Source: an uncultured delta proteobacterium (GTDB taxonomy: Bacteria > Myxococcota_A > Polyangia > Polyangiales > Ga0077539). From it: a stretch of DNA of 43,654 nucleotides. Positions within the stretch are counted from its first letter, which is position 1. Each line of letters starts with the position of its first letter. The stretch covers positions 1-43,654 of the forward strand of contig CAIMWA010000290.1 of NCBI GenBank assembly GCA_903845045.1. Reading direction: 5' to 3'. Shown piece by piece: positions 35,489 to 43,654 of this stretch. Position numbers and translations under genes: made by a program. The notes beneath the pieces were generated by a model. That model was not told where the DNA came from, did not search any database, and worked only from the letters and a program-made list of their open reading frames with translations.

Positions 35489-37672
35489 GTGAGTCTGGTC
35501 GTGATCTTCGCCACCGTGCGCCGCGTCTCCCGATGGATCGCCACGCCCGCCCTCGTCGGCGCGATGGCCGTGCGCATCGCCGGCGGCGGCATGCGCCTCG
35601 GCTCCGCAGACCTCGTCGACGGAGTGCTCGTCGTCGCGTGCGTGGGCGGTCTGGCGCTGCGCGTGTTCCCTCGCCCCGTGCCGGTCGGTGACGCCGAGGC
35701 GCCGCCGCTGGACCTCGGCGCGGCCTCCATCTGCCTCGCGCTCGTCTACGCCATCGTGAGCTTCGGCGGCGGCCTCGCGGGCCCCTTCTCGGCGCTCCCG
35801 CTCCTCGTGCTCGCGGGCGTCGCCGCGCTGGCCGACCCGCGGTGGTCATGGACCGTCGGCGCCTCCGCCGCGATCCTCGAGTTCGCGCTGCACCACGCCG
35901 CGGCGCGCGATGCGCAGTCGCTGGCGCTCCGCCTCGCGGTGGTGCTCGGCAGCGGTGCGCTGCACTTCGTCATCACGCGCACGGAGATCGCCCGCGTCCG
36001 CGCCCACGCCCGCTCGCTGCTGCACGACGAGCGCCGTCGGCAGCGCGACTCGGCGCGTTCGCTGCGCCTCGGCTCGGCCCCTGCGCCCGCGGGTCCGCCC
36101 GCGCGATCCGCCGAGGACGCGCGAAATCGCGGGAGCCTCGAAGAGATCCACGCGTCGCTCGTCGGGCTGCTGAACCTCACGCGCCGCACGATGCACCTCC
36201 GCACGTGCGCGCTCCTGTGGGTCGATACCCGCGGGACGCACCTTCGCCTCGTCGAGGCCGCGACGAACGACGCGTTGCAGACCGAGCCCATTCCCGCCGG
36301 CGCCGGCGCGCTGGGCGCGGTGATGCAGCTCGGTCGCCCCGTGGCGCTCTCGAGCCTGCGTCCGGATTACGCGGGGCTGCCCTACTACGTCGCGCCCTCG
36401 GGCGTGCGCGGCTTCGCGGGCGTTCCCGTGATCGACGACGGCACCGTGCGCGGCGTGCTCGCGGCGGACCGCGACGACGCCACCCCGTTCTCCGCCGAGG
36501 ACCAGGAGACCCTCGAGTCGGTGGCCCTGCAGGCTCGCCGGCTCATCAACAACGAGCGCGTCTTCGCGCGCCTCGAGCGCATCAAGAACGACATGACGGC
36601 GCTGTTCCAGGCATCGCGCGCGCTCGGCGAGGCGATGACCGAGGACCAGTGCCTCGCGGCGCTGACGACCGCGGCGAAGGCCATCGTTCCCCATGACCTG
36701 CTCGTGTTCACGGCCTTCGACGCCGCGCTCGATCGCCACCGCGTGCGCCACGTCGTCGGCGACGCGCCGCAGGGCCTCGCGGCCGCGGAGTTCGACGACA
36801 ACGGCGGGCTCGTGGCCGCGGCGGCTCGATCGAGGGTCGCGCTCCCGTACCGCGGGCAGTTCGATCCTCGCACGCAGTTCGTCTTCACGCGCAGCACGTC
36901 GCCGAAGTCCATGGCCTCGGTGCTGGTGCTGCCGCTGGTCGTCCGCGACAAGGCCCTCGGCACGCTCACGCTGTGCGCCGAGCGCCGCAACGCGTTCCCC
37001 GAGGCGATCCGGCAGCTGCTAGGCGTGCTCGCGTCGCACGTCTCGGTGACCCTCGCCAACGCCGCCTCGGTGCGCCGCCTCGAGGAGATGGCGACGACGG
37101 ACCCGATGACCGGGCACCTCAACAAGCGCGCCCTCGAGACCGAGTTCGAGCAGCGCCTCCGCGCCGCCGCCCGCTTCGGCCGCACCCTCGCCGTCGTCGT
37201 GCTCGACATCGACAAGTTCAAGAACGTCAACGACACCTACGGCCACTCCGTGGGCGACGTGGTCATCAAGGGCCTCGGCGCCGTGCTCGGCAAGTGCCGC
37301 CGCGAGACCGACGCCATCGCGCGCTTCGGCGGCGAGGAGTTCGTCGTGGTCTGCGAACAGACCGACGGGCCGGGGGCTTTCCTTCTCGCCGAGCGCATCC
37401 GCGAGGAGCTGCAGGCCACGATCTTTCCGACGGAGCACGGACCGCTCCGGGTCACCTGCTCGCTGGGTGTGTCGTCGTTCCCGGTGGACGGTGATACCCG
37501 CGCGACGCTCTTCGAGCGCGCGGACCAGGCCCTCTACGCAGCCAAGCACGGCGGCCGCAACCAGACGCGCACCGCCACCCCGAGCGACGCGCAGACCGAC
37601 GCCCGCAAGCCCGCGGTGAGCGCCCGCCGTACGGCGCGCGTCGCGGCTCCGAAGCCTGCTCGCAGCGCCTGA
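35489..37672 (+). CDS. Membrane diguanylate cyclase: five to six helices, two GAF domains, GGDEF
   Basis: 727 residues from GTG 35489, with GGAAGG upstream. Residues 1-170 hold five or six membrane helices. GAF 1 spans about 217-356 and GAF 2 about 372-526. The GGDEF domain has TDPMTGHLNKRALE, DIDKFKNVNDTYGHSVGD and an active-site GGEEF at 614-618. The inhibitory I-site RETD (605-608) lies exactly five residues before it, so the enzyme should be active and product-inhibited. It makes c-di-GMP from two GTP. The C-terminal 40 residues are Ala/Arg-rich. GAF ligands are not predictable. Confidence 0.94.
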   Translation: MSLVVIFATVRRVSRWIATPALVGAMAVRIAGGGMRLGSADLVDGVLVVACVGGLALRVFPRPVPVGDAEAPPLDLGAASICLALVYAIVSFGGGLAGPFSALPLLVLAGVAALADPRWSWTVGASAAILEFALHHAAARDAQSLALRLAVVLGSGALHFVITRTEIARVRAHARSLLHDERRRQRDSARSLRLGSAPAPAGPPARSAEDARNRGSLEEIHASLVGLLNLTRRTMHLRTCALLWVDTRGTHLRLVEAATNDALQTEPIPAGAGALGAVMQLGRPVALSSLRPDYAGLPYYVAPSGVRGFAGVPVIDDGTVRGVLAADRDDATPFSAEDQETLESVALQARRLINNERVFARLERIKNDMTALFQASRALGEAMTEDQCLAALTTAAKAIVPHDLLVFTAFDAALDRHRVRHVVGDAPQGLAAAEFDDNGGLVAAAARSRVALPYRGQFDPRTQFVFTRSTSPKSMASVLVLPLVVRDKALGTLTLCAERRNAFPEAIRQLLGVLASHVSVTLANAASVRRLEEMATTDPMTGHLNKRALETEFEQRLRAAARFGRTLAVVVLDIDKFKNVNDTYGHSVGDVVIKGLGAVLGKCRRETDAIARFGGEEFVVVCEQTDGPGAFLLAERIREELQATIFPTEHGPLRVTCSLGVSSFPVDGDTRATLFERADQALYAAKHGGRNQTRTATPSDAQTDARKPAVSARRTARVAAPKPARSA

Positions 37673-37681
37673 GCGCCGCCC

Positions 37682-40228
37682 TCACATCGGCGTGAAGCGG
37701 ATGCGCGTCGTCGCGGTGACGTTGCCCGAGTACACGGCCGCGCGCTGAGGAACACGGAAGTCCTGGAGGCCGACGGTGACGTTCGTCGGCGCGTTGAGCG
37801 TCACGCCGGGGCCGCGGAACGGCGCGTTGAACGCCATGTCGAGGACGCCCGAGTTCTCGTACGCGATGAGCTCGTAGGAGACCTGCGACGACGGGCTGCC
37901 CACGGTGCTGACGTACAGTTGCGACCCGTTGCTCTCCATCACGAACTGCCGCGCGGGCGCCGTACCTACGGTCGCGACGCAGACGCCGGACGCGCCCTGC
38001 ACGAGGTCGACGCCGAGCACGAACGCCGCGGGGTACGGCGCCGTCGCCGACGGAAGCGTCCCGAAGCTCCCGAGCGGCATCACGTTCGGGATCGCCGAGG
38101 CGTTCCCGTAGAAGTCGCCGTAGCCCATCCAGCCGTTGGAGCTCACGAGGTACGAGCGGTTCGTCGCGCCCCAGAATTCTATGGGGAACGGGAGCACGCC
38201 GCTCGAGAGACCGTCGTCGATGGTCTGGAGGATCTGGATCGCCCCGGCGGCCGTGCACGCCTCGACCCACGGCACCGTGGTCGTCGAGGGCGTCGACACC
38301 GTGTAGCCGAGGAACGTCGCGACGGCGCAACGCCCGGCGACGCAGCTCCGCCCGGCCGCGCAGACCACGCCGCACGCTCCGCAGTTGGCGTTGGCGGTCA
38401 CGGGGTCGGCCTCGCAGCCGTTGGCCGCCGTGCGATCGCAGTCGAGGAAATTCCCCGTGCAAGACCCCACGGTGCACACCCCGCTGGAGCACGTCCCGTT
38501 CGCGTTCGGAGGCGCGCAGGACCGCCCGCACGCGCCGCAATTCGTGGTGCTCGAGGCGACGTCGCTCTCGCAGCCGTTGCTAGGATCGCCGTCGCAGTCG
38601 GCGAACCCGGCGAGGCACGACGCGACGGCGCATCCCCCGGACCGGCACGCGCCGATGGCGTTCGCGGGAGCGCATACGCTTCCGCAGCCACCGCAATTGG
38701 CCAGGCTCGAGCCGAGGTTGACCTCGCAGCCGTTCGCGGAGCTCCCGTCGCAGTCGGCGAAGCCGCTCGCGCACACGAAGGAGCACGCCGACGACGCGCA
38801 GGTCGCGGAGGCGTTCGTTCGCGACGGACACGGCGCACCGCAGCGACCGCAATTCGTGATGGACGCCGTGAGGTCCGTCTCGCAGCCGTTGGCCTCGTTG
38901 CCGTCGCAGTTCCCGGAGCCCGCGTTGCACGCGGCGAGTACGCACGCGCCCGCGACGCACGACGGCGACGCGTGGGCGAAGCCGCACGCACGCCCGCACG
39001 AGCCGCAGTTGGACGTGTTCGAAGCGAGCGTGACCTCGCACCCATCGGCCGGGTCGCCGTTGCAGTCCGCGAAGCCCGCGTTGCACCGCGCGACCGCGCA
39101 GGCGCCCGCCGTGCACGCCGCCACGCCGTCGGCGACGCGGCAGACGGCGCCGCACGTGCGGCAATTCATCACGTCGGCCTGGAGATCGGTCTCGCAGCCG
39201 TTCGCCGCGACGCCGTCGCAGTCCGCCCGTCCCGGCGCGCACGTGGAGCGTGTGCATACACCGCCCGAGCACGACCCGGCGCCGCCGGGGAAGCTACAAG
39301 CGTTCGCGCAGCTTCCACAGTGATCGAGGGTGCGCGAGAGGTCCGCCTCGCAGCCGTTGCCCGCGACGCCGTCGCAGTCGGCGAAGCCCGCGAGGCACGT
39401 GAAGCCGCAGCCCCCGGCGGCGCACGTCGCCGTGGCGTTCGCGCGCGCAGGACACACGGTTCCGCACGCCCCGCAGTTCGCGGCGGCGATGCGCGTGTCG
39501 GTCTCGCAGCCGTTCGACGCCACGCCGTCGCAGTCGGCGAAGGACGCGTCGCAGCGACCCACGGTGCAGCGCCCTGCGGCGCAAGCCGGCGCCCCGTTCG
39601 GCGTGGAGCATGTGGTGTTGCAGCCCCCGCAGTGCGCCGGGTCGGTGAACGGATCGAGGCACGCCCCCGCGCAGCAGAGGCGCCCGGCCGCGCAGCCTCG
39701 GGTCGCGTCGCAGCCGGGAACGCACGTGTGCGCGACGCACCGGTTGCCGATGGCGCAGTGGTCGTCGGTGTTGCATGCGACGCACGCGTGCGTTGCGACG
39801 TCGCAGTGCCTTCCTGCAGCCCCCGCATCGGGAGCGCCGGCGTCGACGGACGCAGCACAGCCGTCGTCGGTGACGCAGCCCGACGCGCACGTGTTCGAGG
39901 CGGTGCAGTACGCGCCAGCGCCGCACACGTCGCGAAGCGGGGTGCAGGCCACGCACCGCCCGGACGCGACGTCGCACACCGGGGTCCCCGGGGTCGCCGC
40001 GCACGACGGATCGCTGCTGCAACCTCCGTCCATGGCGGCGGCGTCCTGCGGAGCATCCATCGCAACGTCCACCGGCGCCGTCACGTCGACGACGTCGACG
40101 GCCACGACGTCCTGCACGTCGCTGCCCGCATCGACGGTCACCGCCGCCGCGAGGCCGTCCCAGTCCCAGGAGCATCCGGCGACGAGGCACGGCATCAACG
40201 CCGCGCCGATCCAGCCACGCAGCCGCAT
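37682..40228 (-). CDS. Cys-rich repeat surface lipoprotein with C-terminal beta domain
   Basis: 848 residues from ATG 40228, overlapping the upstream stop by one base (TGATG). Lipobox LVAGC is followed by an Asp/Val-rich linker and then irregular Cys-rich modules of EGF/Dickkopf-like character (CVACTPLRDVCGAGAYC, CVACNTDDHCAIGNRC, CCAGACLDPF). Residues 230-638 are eight tandem units of 52 residues each. The last 200 residues are a Cys-poor beta-rich domain (LGYTVSTPSTTTVPWVEA at its start, TRIRFTPM at its end). It is probably exported and surface-exposed. It is the last gene of the kinase-TPR/PEGA-lipoprotein operon. Function is unknown; adhesion or spore/matrix roles are guesses. Confidence 0.85.
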   Translation of the reverse strand: MRLRGWIGAALMPCLVAGCSWDWDGLAAAVTVDAGSDVQDVVAVDVVDVTAPVDVAMDAPQDAAAMDGGCSSDPSCAATPGTPVCDVASGRCVACTPLRDVCGAGAYCTASNTCASGCVTDDGCAASVDAGAPDAGAAGRHCDVATHACVACNTDDHCAIGNRCVAHTCVPGCDATRGCAAGRLCCAGACLDPFTDPAHCGGCNTTCSTPNGAPACAAGRCTVGRCDASFADCDGVASNGCETDTRIAAANCGACGTVCPARANATATCAAGGCGFTCLAGFADCDGVAGNGCEADLSRTLDHCGSCANACSFPGGAGSCSGGVCTRSTCAPGRADCDGVAANGCETDLQADVMNCRTCGAVCRVADGVAACTAGACAVARCNAGFADCNGDPADGCEVTLASNTSNCGSCGRACGFAHASPSCVAGACVLAACNAGSGNCDGNEANGCETDLTASITNCGRCGAPCPSRTNASATCASSACSFVCASGFADCDGSSANGCEVNLGSSLANCGGCGSVCAPANAIGACRSGGCAVASCLAGFADCDGDPSNGCESDVASSTTNCGACGRSCAPPNANGTCSSGVCTVGSCTGNFLDCDRTAANGCEADPVTANANCGACGVVCAAGRSCVAGRCAVATFLGYTVSTPSTTTVPWVEACTAAGAIQILQTIDDGLSSGVLPFPIEFWGATNRSYLVSSNGWMGYGDFYGNASAIPNVMPLGSFGTLPSATAPYPAAFVLGVDLVQGASGVCVATVGTAPARQFVMESNGSQLYVSTVGSPSSQVSYELIAYENSGVLDMAFNAPFRGPGVTLNAPTNVTVGLQDFRVPQRAAVYSGNVTATTRIRFTPM
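38315..39541 (-). repeat. Eight in-frame 156-bp repeats encoding 52-residue Cys-rich units
   Basis: Units begin at 39541, 39385, 39229, 39073, 38917, 38761, 38605 and 38449, each exactly 156 bp apart. The same CTCGCAGCCGTT-type segment recurs at 39503, 39347, 39191, (39035 diverged), 38879, 38723, 38567 and 38411. Each unit reads approximately FADCDGxxxNGCExDL, then CGxCGxxC, then two spaced Cys and a final Cys, about eight cysteines. The last unit is truncated after its seventh Cys. A half unit precedes the first. The copies are diverged at the DNA level but keep register. Confidence 0.92.
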
Positions 40229-41196
40229 CAGAACACCCCCGCGACGCCGACGTGCGACGGACCCACCGACACCGCAACCGGTGGCGCCGTGCGCGGGCGC
40301 CCCACCACGAAAAGGATCACCGCCGTCGCCGCTCCCGCTACGCCGACGCCGATGGACACGTTGGTCATCGTCTGGAGCGTGCGGCCGCCGTCGATGTCGC
40401 CGGGCGGCAGGCTCGCGCAGCCCGCGGCGGCGCAGCGCTGCGTGAGGTCGTCGAAGCGCGCGTTCGCCAGCGCGTAGAACGCGCCGAAGCCGATGACGCC
40501 GAGGCCCGTCACGCCCACTCCGATCCACCCCAGGTCCCGCGAGAACCCACGGCGCGGAGCGGGAGGCAGGGGCGTCACGGGGCGGCGCACGGCGACCTGC
40601 GTGTGCCCCTCGTCGTCGCGACGGCGGCGCAGAACGATGCCGAGGGTTCCCTCGCTTCCCGCAGCGACGTCGATGGTGCGCTCCTCGTGCTCGTAGCCGA
40701 GCGCGTCGAAGGTGACGCGCAGCGAACCCGGCATCACCGGGATCGCGATGCCCAGCGCGGCCACCGGCACCTCGCGCTCGTTGACCCGCACCACCGCGCT
40801 CGCCGGCGCTCCGGGCACGGTCAGCGTCAGGCGGGCGACCCGAGGCGCGACCTGGAGGAGCTCCTCGTGCGCGGCGTCGCGGGTCTGGACGTAGCGCGGG
40901 TCTCGCGCGGCGCGGTCACCGGCCTCGTGCATCGCGCGCTCGAACTCGGGAACGGCCTCGTCGAGGCGACCGAGTTCGCGGAGGCACCGGGCGAGGTACA
41001 GGCGCGTGTTCGGCGATCCGTACAGCGCGATGGAGGCGCGAAATTCCTCGAGCGCGCCGGGGTAGTCGTGCGCCTCGTAGAGCGCGGCGCCGCGCGAGAA
41101 GCGTTGCTGGGCGAAGGCGGTGTGGTCCTGCGCGCGCACGCGGGGCGCGAAGGCGAGGCACACGGCGACGGACGTGACGGCGGCGATTCGGCGCAT
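40228..41196 (-). CDS. Exported TPR/PEGA protein with two membrane helices
   Basis: 322 residues from ATG 41196, starting on the base after the kinase stop. A signal peptide (AAVTSVAVCLAFAPRVRAQ) is followed by TPR-like helices (FSRGAALYEAHDYPGALEEF, NTRLYLARCLRELGRLDEAV), then a PEGA domain (LTVPGAPASAVVRVNEREV to VTFDALGYEHEERTIDV). Two hydrophobic helices follow (LGWIGVGVTGLGVIGFGAF and SIGVGVAGAATAVILFVVG) flanking a loop with two Cys. The plan matches the protein at 274-1068. It probably sits in the envelope as a partner of the adjacent transmembrane kinase; this is inferred from gene order. Confidence 0.85.
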   Translation of the reverse strand: MRRIAAVTSVAVCLAFAPRVRAQDHTAFAQQRFSRGAALYEAHDYPGALEEFRASIALYGSPNTRLYLARCLRELGRLDEAVPEFERAMHEAGDRAARDPRYVQTRDAAHEELLQVAPRVARLTLTVPGAPASAVVRVNEREVPVAALGIAIPVMPGSLRVTFDALGYEHEERTIDVAAGSEGTLGIVLRRRRDDEGHTQVAVRRPVTPLPPAPRRGFSRDLGWIGVGVTGLGVIGFGAFYALANARFDDLTQRCAAAGCASLPPGDIDGGRTLQTMTNVSIGVGVAGAATAVILFVVGRPRTAPPVAVSVGPSHVGVAGVF

Positions 41197-42765
41197 CTAG
41201 ATGGAACCCGGTCGGAATTCGCCCGCGGGGGGCGGAGGAGGGGGCGGAGGAGCTTCGCCGGGCGTCGTGCGCACCGGTCCGCGCAGGGCGGGACGCCGTG
41301 GCGAAGGCCCCGAACGCCCCCGCGTCGACGGCACCGCGGCCTCGACGGACGGAGCTTCGACGGCAACCGGCACGGGGTCGGGGTTCGTCGCCGCCGCGGG
41401 CGCGACGACCGGCGGCGGAGGCGCGGGAGCCACCGGCGGTGGAGGCGAAACGTTCGTGATCGGAGCGCGTGCAGCCGCCGGACGCACCGACGCTCGCGAC
41501 GGCGAGCGCGCCGCCCAGACCACGAAAAGCACGGCCAGCACCGCCAGCGAGACGGCCGCGTAGACCACCACCGGGCGCCGCCGCTCCGTCGCGGGCGGGT
41601 CGGACGGCCGGAGCGGGTCCGTCGACGGCAGTGGAGGCGGAACCGAGCTCCGCGGCAGCGGCGGCGGCAACGCGGCGACCACGGACACCGAGACGTCGGT
41701 GTGCCCGAACTGCAGCCCCGCAGGGTTCGTGAGCTCCACGGGTCCGAGCGCGTCGCCCTCGCCGATGCGCTTCACGAGGTCCCGACGGGCGAGCAGCGCC
41801 GGACCGAGGAGATCCTGCACCGCCGACGCCACGGCCCGCGCGTTCGAGAGCTTGCCCGGCAGCGCCTCCAGCGCGTCGATGAATTCCTCGGCCGTGGCGA
41901 AGCGCGCGGCGGGGTCCCTCGCCGTCGCCTTGAGCACGACGGCGTCGTATGCGGGGTCGATGCCCGCGGCGATCTTCGAGGGCCTCGGAACGACGTTCGC
42001 GAGCACCTTGCGCGCGGTGTCCTGATCGGACTCGCCGCGGAACAATCGCCGCCCCGTGAGCGACTCCCAAAGCACGACGCCCGCCGCGTAGAGGTCCGTG
42101 CGACGGGTGAGCGGAGCGCCCTCGATCTGCTCGGGAGCCATGTACGACAGCTTGCCCTTGATCTTCTTCACCCCGGTGTCGCTGAGGCTCGACTCGGCCT
42201 TGGCGATGCCGAAGTCCGTGATCCTCGCGACGCCGTCGATGCCCACGAGGATGTTCTGCGGCGACACGTCGCGATGCACGATGCCGAGCGGCGCGCCGTC
42301 CCCGTCGACGAGCTCGTGCGCCGCGTGAAGGCCCGCGAGGGCGTCGAGGAAGATACGCGACACCGTCGCCGACGCGATGCACTCCCCGCGGCGGCTCGCC
42401 GCCTTGATGAGGCCGGAGAGCCGGTCGCCCTCGATGTACTCCATCACGAGGTAGAGCCGCGCGCCGTCGTCGCCCACGTCGAGCGTGCTGACCACGTTCG
42501 GGTGGTGGATCCGCGCCGCGAGCCGCGCTTCGTCGAGGAACATCGTCGCGAATTCCTCGTCGCCGCGAAGGTGCGGGTGGCAGACCTTCACCGCGACGAC
42601 GCGCTCGAAGCCCGCCACCGCCCTCGCCCGCGCGAGGAACACCGACGCCATGCCTCCGCTCGCGATCTCCGTGAGCAGCTCGTACCTCCCGAGCGCACGC
42701 CCAGCGGGCACGAGCGTGTCCCGCGACGGCCGTGGATCGTCGGTACCGATGGGCATGTGCGCCAT
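41197..42765 (-). CDS. Transmembrane Ser/Thr protein kinase with Pro-rich external tail
   Basis: 522 residues from ATG 42765 (an in-frame ATG lies three codons later). The kinase domain has ASGGMASVFLA, Lys60 in VVAVKV, the catalytic loop HRDVSPQN (164-171), DFG (184-186) and KLSYMAPEQ, so it should be active. The HRDVSPQN variant is frequent in myxobacterial kinases. A juxtamembrane Pro-rich stretch leads to one helix at about 399-420 (VVYAAVSLAVLAVLFVVWAA) and a 100-residue Pro/Ala/Arg-rich tail without a folded domain. It heads the operon with the TPR/PEGA and Cys-rich lipoprotein genes. Confidence 0.93.
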   Translation of the reverse strand: MAHMPIGTDDPRPSRDTLVPAGRALGRYELLTEIASGGMASVFLARARAVAGFERVVAVKVCHPHLRGDEEFATMFLDEARLAARIHHPNVVSTLDVGDDGARLYLVMEYIEGDRLSGLIKAASRRGECIASATVSRIFLDALAGLHAAHELVDGDGAPLGIVHRDVSPQNILVGIDGVARITDFGIAKAESSLSDTGVKKIKGKLSYMAPEQIEGAPLTRRTDLYAAGVVLWESLTGRRLFRGESDQDTARKVLANVVPRPSKIAAGIDPAYDAVVLKATARDPAARFATAEEFIDALEALPGKLSNARAVASAVQDLLGPALLARRDLVKRIGEGDALGPVELTNPAGLQFGHTDVSVSVVAALPPPLPRSSVPPPLPSTDPLRPSDPPATERRRPVVVYAAVSLAVLAVLFVVWAARSPSRASVRPAAARAPITNVSPPPPVAPAPPPPVVAPAAATNPDPVPVAVEAPSVEAAVPSTRGRSGPSPRRPALRGPVRTTPGEAPPPPPPPPAGEFRPGSI

Positions 42766-42820
42766 TGTGCGGGCGGCGCAGCCCCGGTCGCAAGCGCCTC
42801 GGTGCGGGCGCGAACGCGGG

Positions 42821-43654
42821 TCAGCGATCGTCGAGGAGATCCCTCACCGACGCGCCGAACTGTGCCTCGAGGCGCTCACGAAAGCGCGCCCGGAGCCCGT
42901 TCGTGAGCTGCCCCATGCGCTGCTTGGTCTGGCCGAAGCGCGCGGCGATCTCGGCGAGCGGCGCGGGCTCGTCGGCGCGCAGGTGCTCGTCCCAGAGGGC
43001 CTGCTCCCGGGGGTCCGTGAGCGTCGCGCGAAACGCGTCGGCGAGGTGCCCCACGGCGGCGAGGGCCTCGCGATCCCCGATCTCCGCCTCGGGTCCCGGC
43101 GCCCCCGATGCCGCCGGTGCCGCCCCTCCCGCCTCCGCCGGGGCGTCGAAGGAGACCTCGCCGCCGTCCAGGATGCCCGCGACCTCGCGCACGTCCTCCT
43201 CGCCGGTCCCGAGGCGCTCGGCGAGGCGCTGCGAGGTCGGCTCGAAGCCCTGCGTCAGCAGCCGTTGCCGCTCGCGCTCGAGCTGAAAGAACAGCCGCCG
43301 CCCCGCCCGGGTGTTGCCCGTGTGCACCAGCCGGAAGTTCGTCAGCAGGAAACGAAGAACGAAGGCCCGGATCCAGTAGCCAGCGTAGGTCCCGAAGCGC
43401 GCGCCGCGGTCCGGGTCCCAGCGCTGCGCGGCCTCGACCAGGCCCGTGGAGCCCTCCTGCACCAGGTCCAGGACGCTCGACCAACGCCGACGAAACTCGA
43501 AGGCGATGTGCACCACGAGGCGAAGGTTGTGCACCACGAGCTTGCGCATCGCGTCGGCGTCACGGTGGTCCCGCGCGCGCCGGCCGAGGTCGCGCTCGTC
43601 GTCGTCGGAGAGGCGCGGATACCTTCGGATCTCGTGCAGGAGCCGCGCGCGCGG
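42821..43654 (-). CDS. RpoH-like alternative sigma factor (5' end beyond the window)
   Basis: 277 residues are visible and the frame is open through the window end, so the start lies outside; an internal ATG at 43549 falls inside region 1.2/2.1 and is not the start. Upstream of it the frame reads LLHEIRRYPRLSDDDERDL, normal sigma-70 family sequence. Region 2 includes DLVQEGSTGLVEAAQRWDP and FGTYAGYWIRAFVL, and the heat-shock type continuation LVHTGNTRAGRRLFFQLER matches RpoH. Region 4 ends in EIAARFGQTKQRMGQLTNGL. Between them is an Ala/Gly/Pro-rich insertion of about 30 residues. It should direct RNA polymerase to a stress or development regulon; which one cannot be told. Confidence 0.88.
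   Translation of the reverse strand, partial: PRARLLHEIRRYPRLSDDDERDLGRRARDHRDADAMRKLVVHNLRLVVHIAFEFRRRWSSVLDLVQEGSTGLVEAAQRWDPDRGARFGTYAGYWIRAFVLRFLLTNFRLVHTGNTRAGRRLFFQLERERQRLLTQGFEPTSQRLAERLGTGEEDVREVAGILDGGEVSFDAPAEAGGAAPAASGAPGPEAEIGDREALAAVGHLADAFRATLTDPREQALWDEHLRADEPAPLAEIAARFGQTKQRMGQLTNGLRARFRERLEAQFGASVRDLLDDR

Noticed and set aside
38385..39323. Repetitive plus-strand frame opposite the Cys-rich repeats (SQPL/PSQSAKPA-type periodic protein)
   Set aside because: Its periodicity is simply the 156-bp register of the real minus-strand repeats; such antisense frames are spurious.
38315..39541. Possible CRISPR array or non-coding minisatellite because of regular spacing
   Set aside because: Repeat length is 156 bp, a multiple of three, copies are diverged, and the frame encodes conserved cysteines inside a lipoprotein gene.
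40252..42906. Open frame of 884 codons on the plus strand
   Set aside because: Shadow of the kinase and TPR/PEGA genes; no motifs and an extreme Arg/His composition.
43342..43563. Start of the sigma factor at the internal ATG 43549
   Set aside because: The same frame continues to the window edge with typical sigma-factor region 1.2 sequence, so the gene is 5' truncated by the window.

Overview
The window is strongly GC-rich bacterial DNA, almost wall-to-wall coding, with third codon positions nearly all G or C. Three complete eukaryotic-type Ser/Thr kinases plus a probable fourth tail, TPR and PEGA proteins, Asp-rich-linker lipoproteins, a Cys-rich repeat lipoprotein and a minor-pilin/PilY1 operon point to a myxobacterium (Myxococcota, probably Polyangiales/Sandaracinaceae-like). 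The phylum is inferred from family content; genus cannot be read from the sequence. No rRNA, tRNA, IS element, prophage or CRISPR array was seen. The longest non-coding gap is 234 bp (14351-14584).

Left part, 1-5319 (+): the 3' tail of an unseen gene, a TPR/two-helix membrane protein, an M16 peptidase pair (one with zinc ligands, one without) and a soluble kinase-FHA protein. That kinase has lost the usual beta3 lysine and carries a lysine in its glycine loop, the layout of eukaryotic WNK kinases. Region 5326-14350 (-) reads as one long transcription unit: fimT-pilV-pilW-pilX-pilY1-lipoprotein (type IVa pilus tip/priming complex), then after 33 bp a GMC oxidoreductase with its small partner. 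Divergent from it, 14585-18691 (+) is a three-gene redox operon: DUF6599-like lipoprotein, Tat-exported DUF362 protein, and a membrane NapH-like/NapG-like fusion with about six Fe-S cluster motifs. rsmB and a transmembrane kinase follow.

Middle part, 21949-26098: a metallo-beta-lactamase-fold hydrolase coupled to a phosphoesterase lipoprotein, a tri-haem lipoprotein and an Asp/Thr-rich lipoprotein, forming an envelope-lipoprotein island. Region 26179-31436 (-) is roadblock-aroQ-accB-accC-large TPR protein, mixing shikimate and fatty-acid genes with two proteins of types used in myxobacterial polarity control. Region 31458-37672 (+) holds a GT-C-like membrane protein, tsaB, dtd, an astA-like acyltransferase, ftsB and a GAF-GAF-GGDEF diguanylate cyclase.

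Right part, 37682-43654 (-): a heat-shock-type sigma factor (5' end beyond the window), then a tightly packed kinase - TPR/PEGA protein - Cys-rich lipoprotein operon. The lipoprotein has eight 52-residue repeats in exact 156-bp register. The kinase/TPR pair here mirrors the probable pair at the left edge.

The best candidates for little-described biology are the DUF6599/DUF362/NapHG-fusion operon, the WNK-like kinase-FHA protein, the lipoprotein closing the pilus operon, and the TPR-roadblock genes embedded with accBC.
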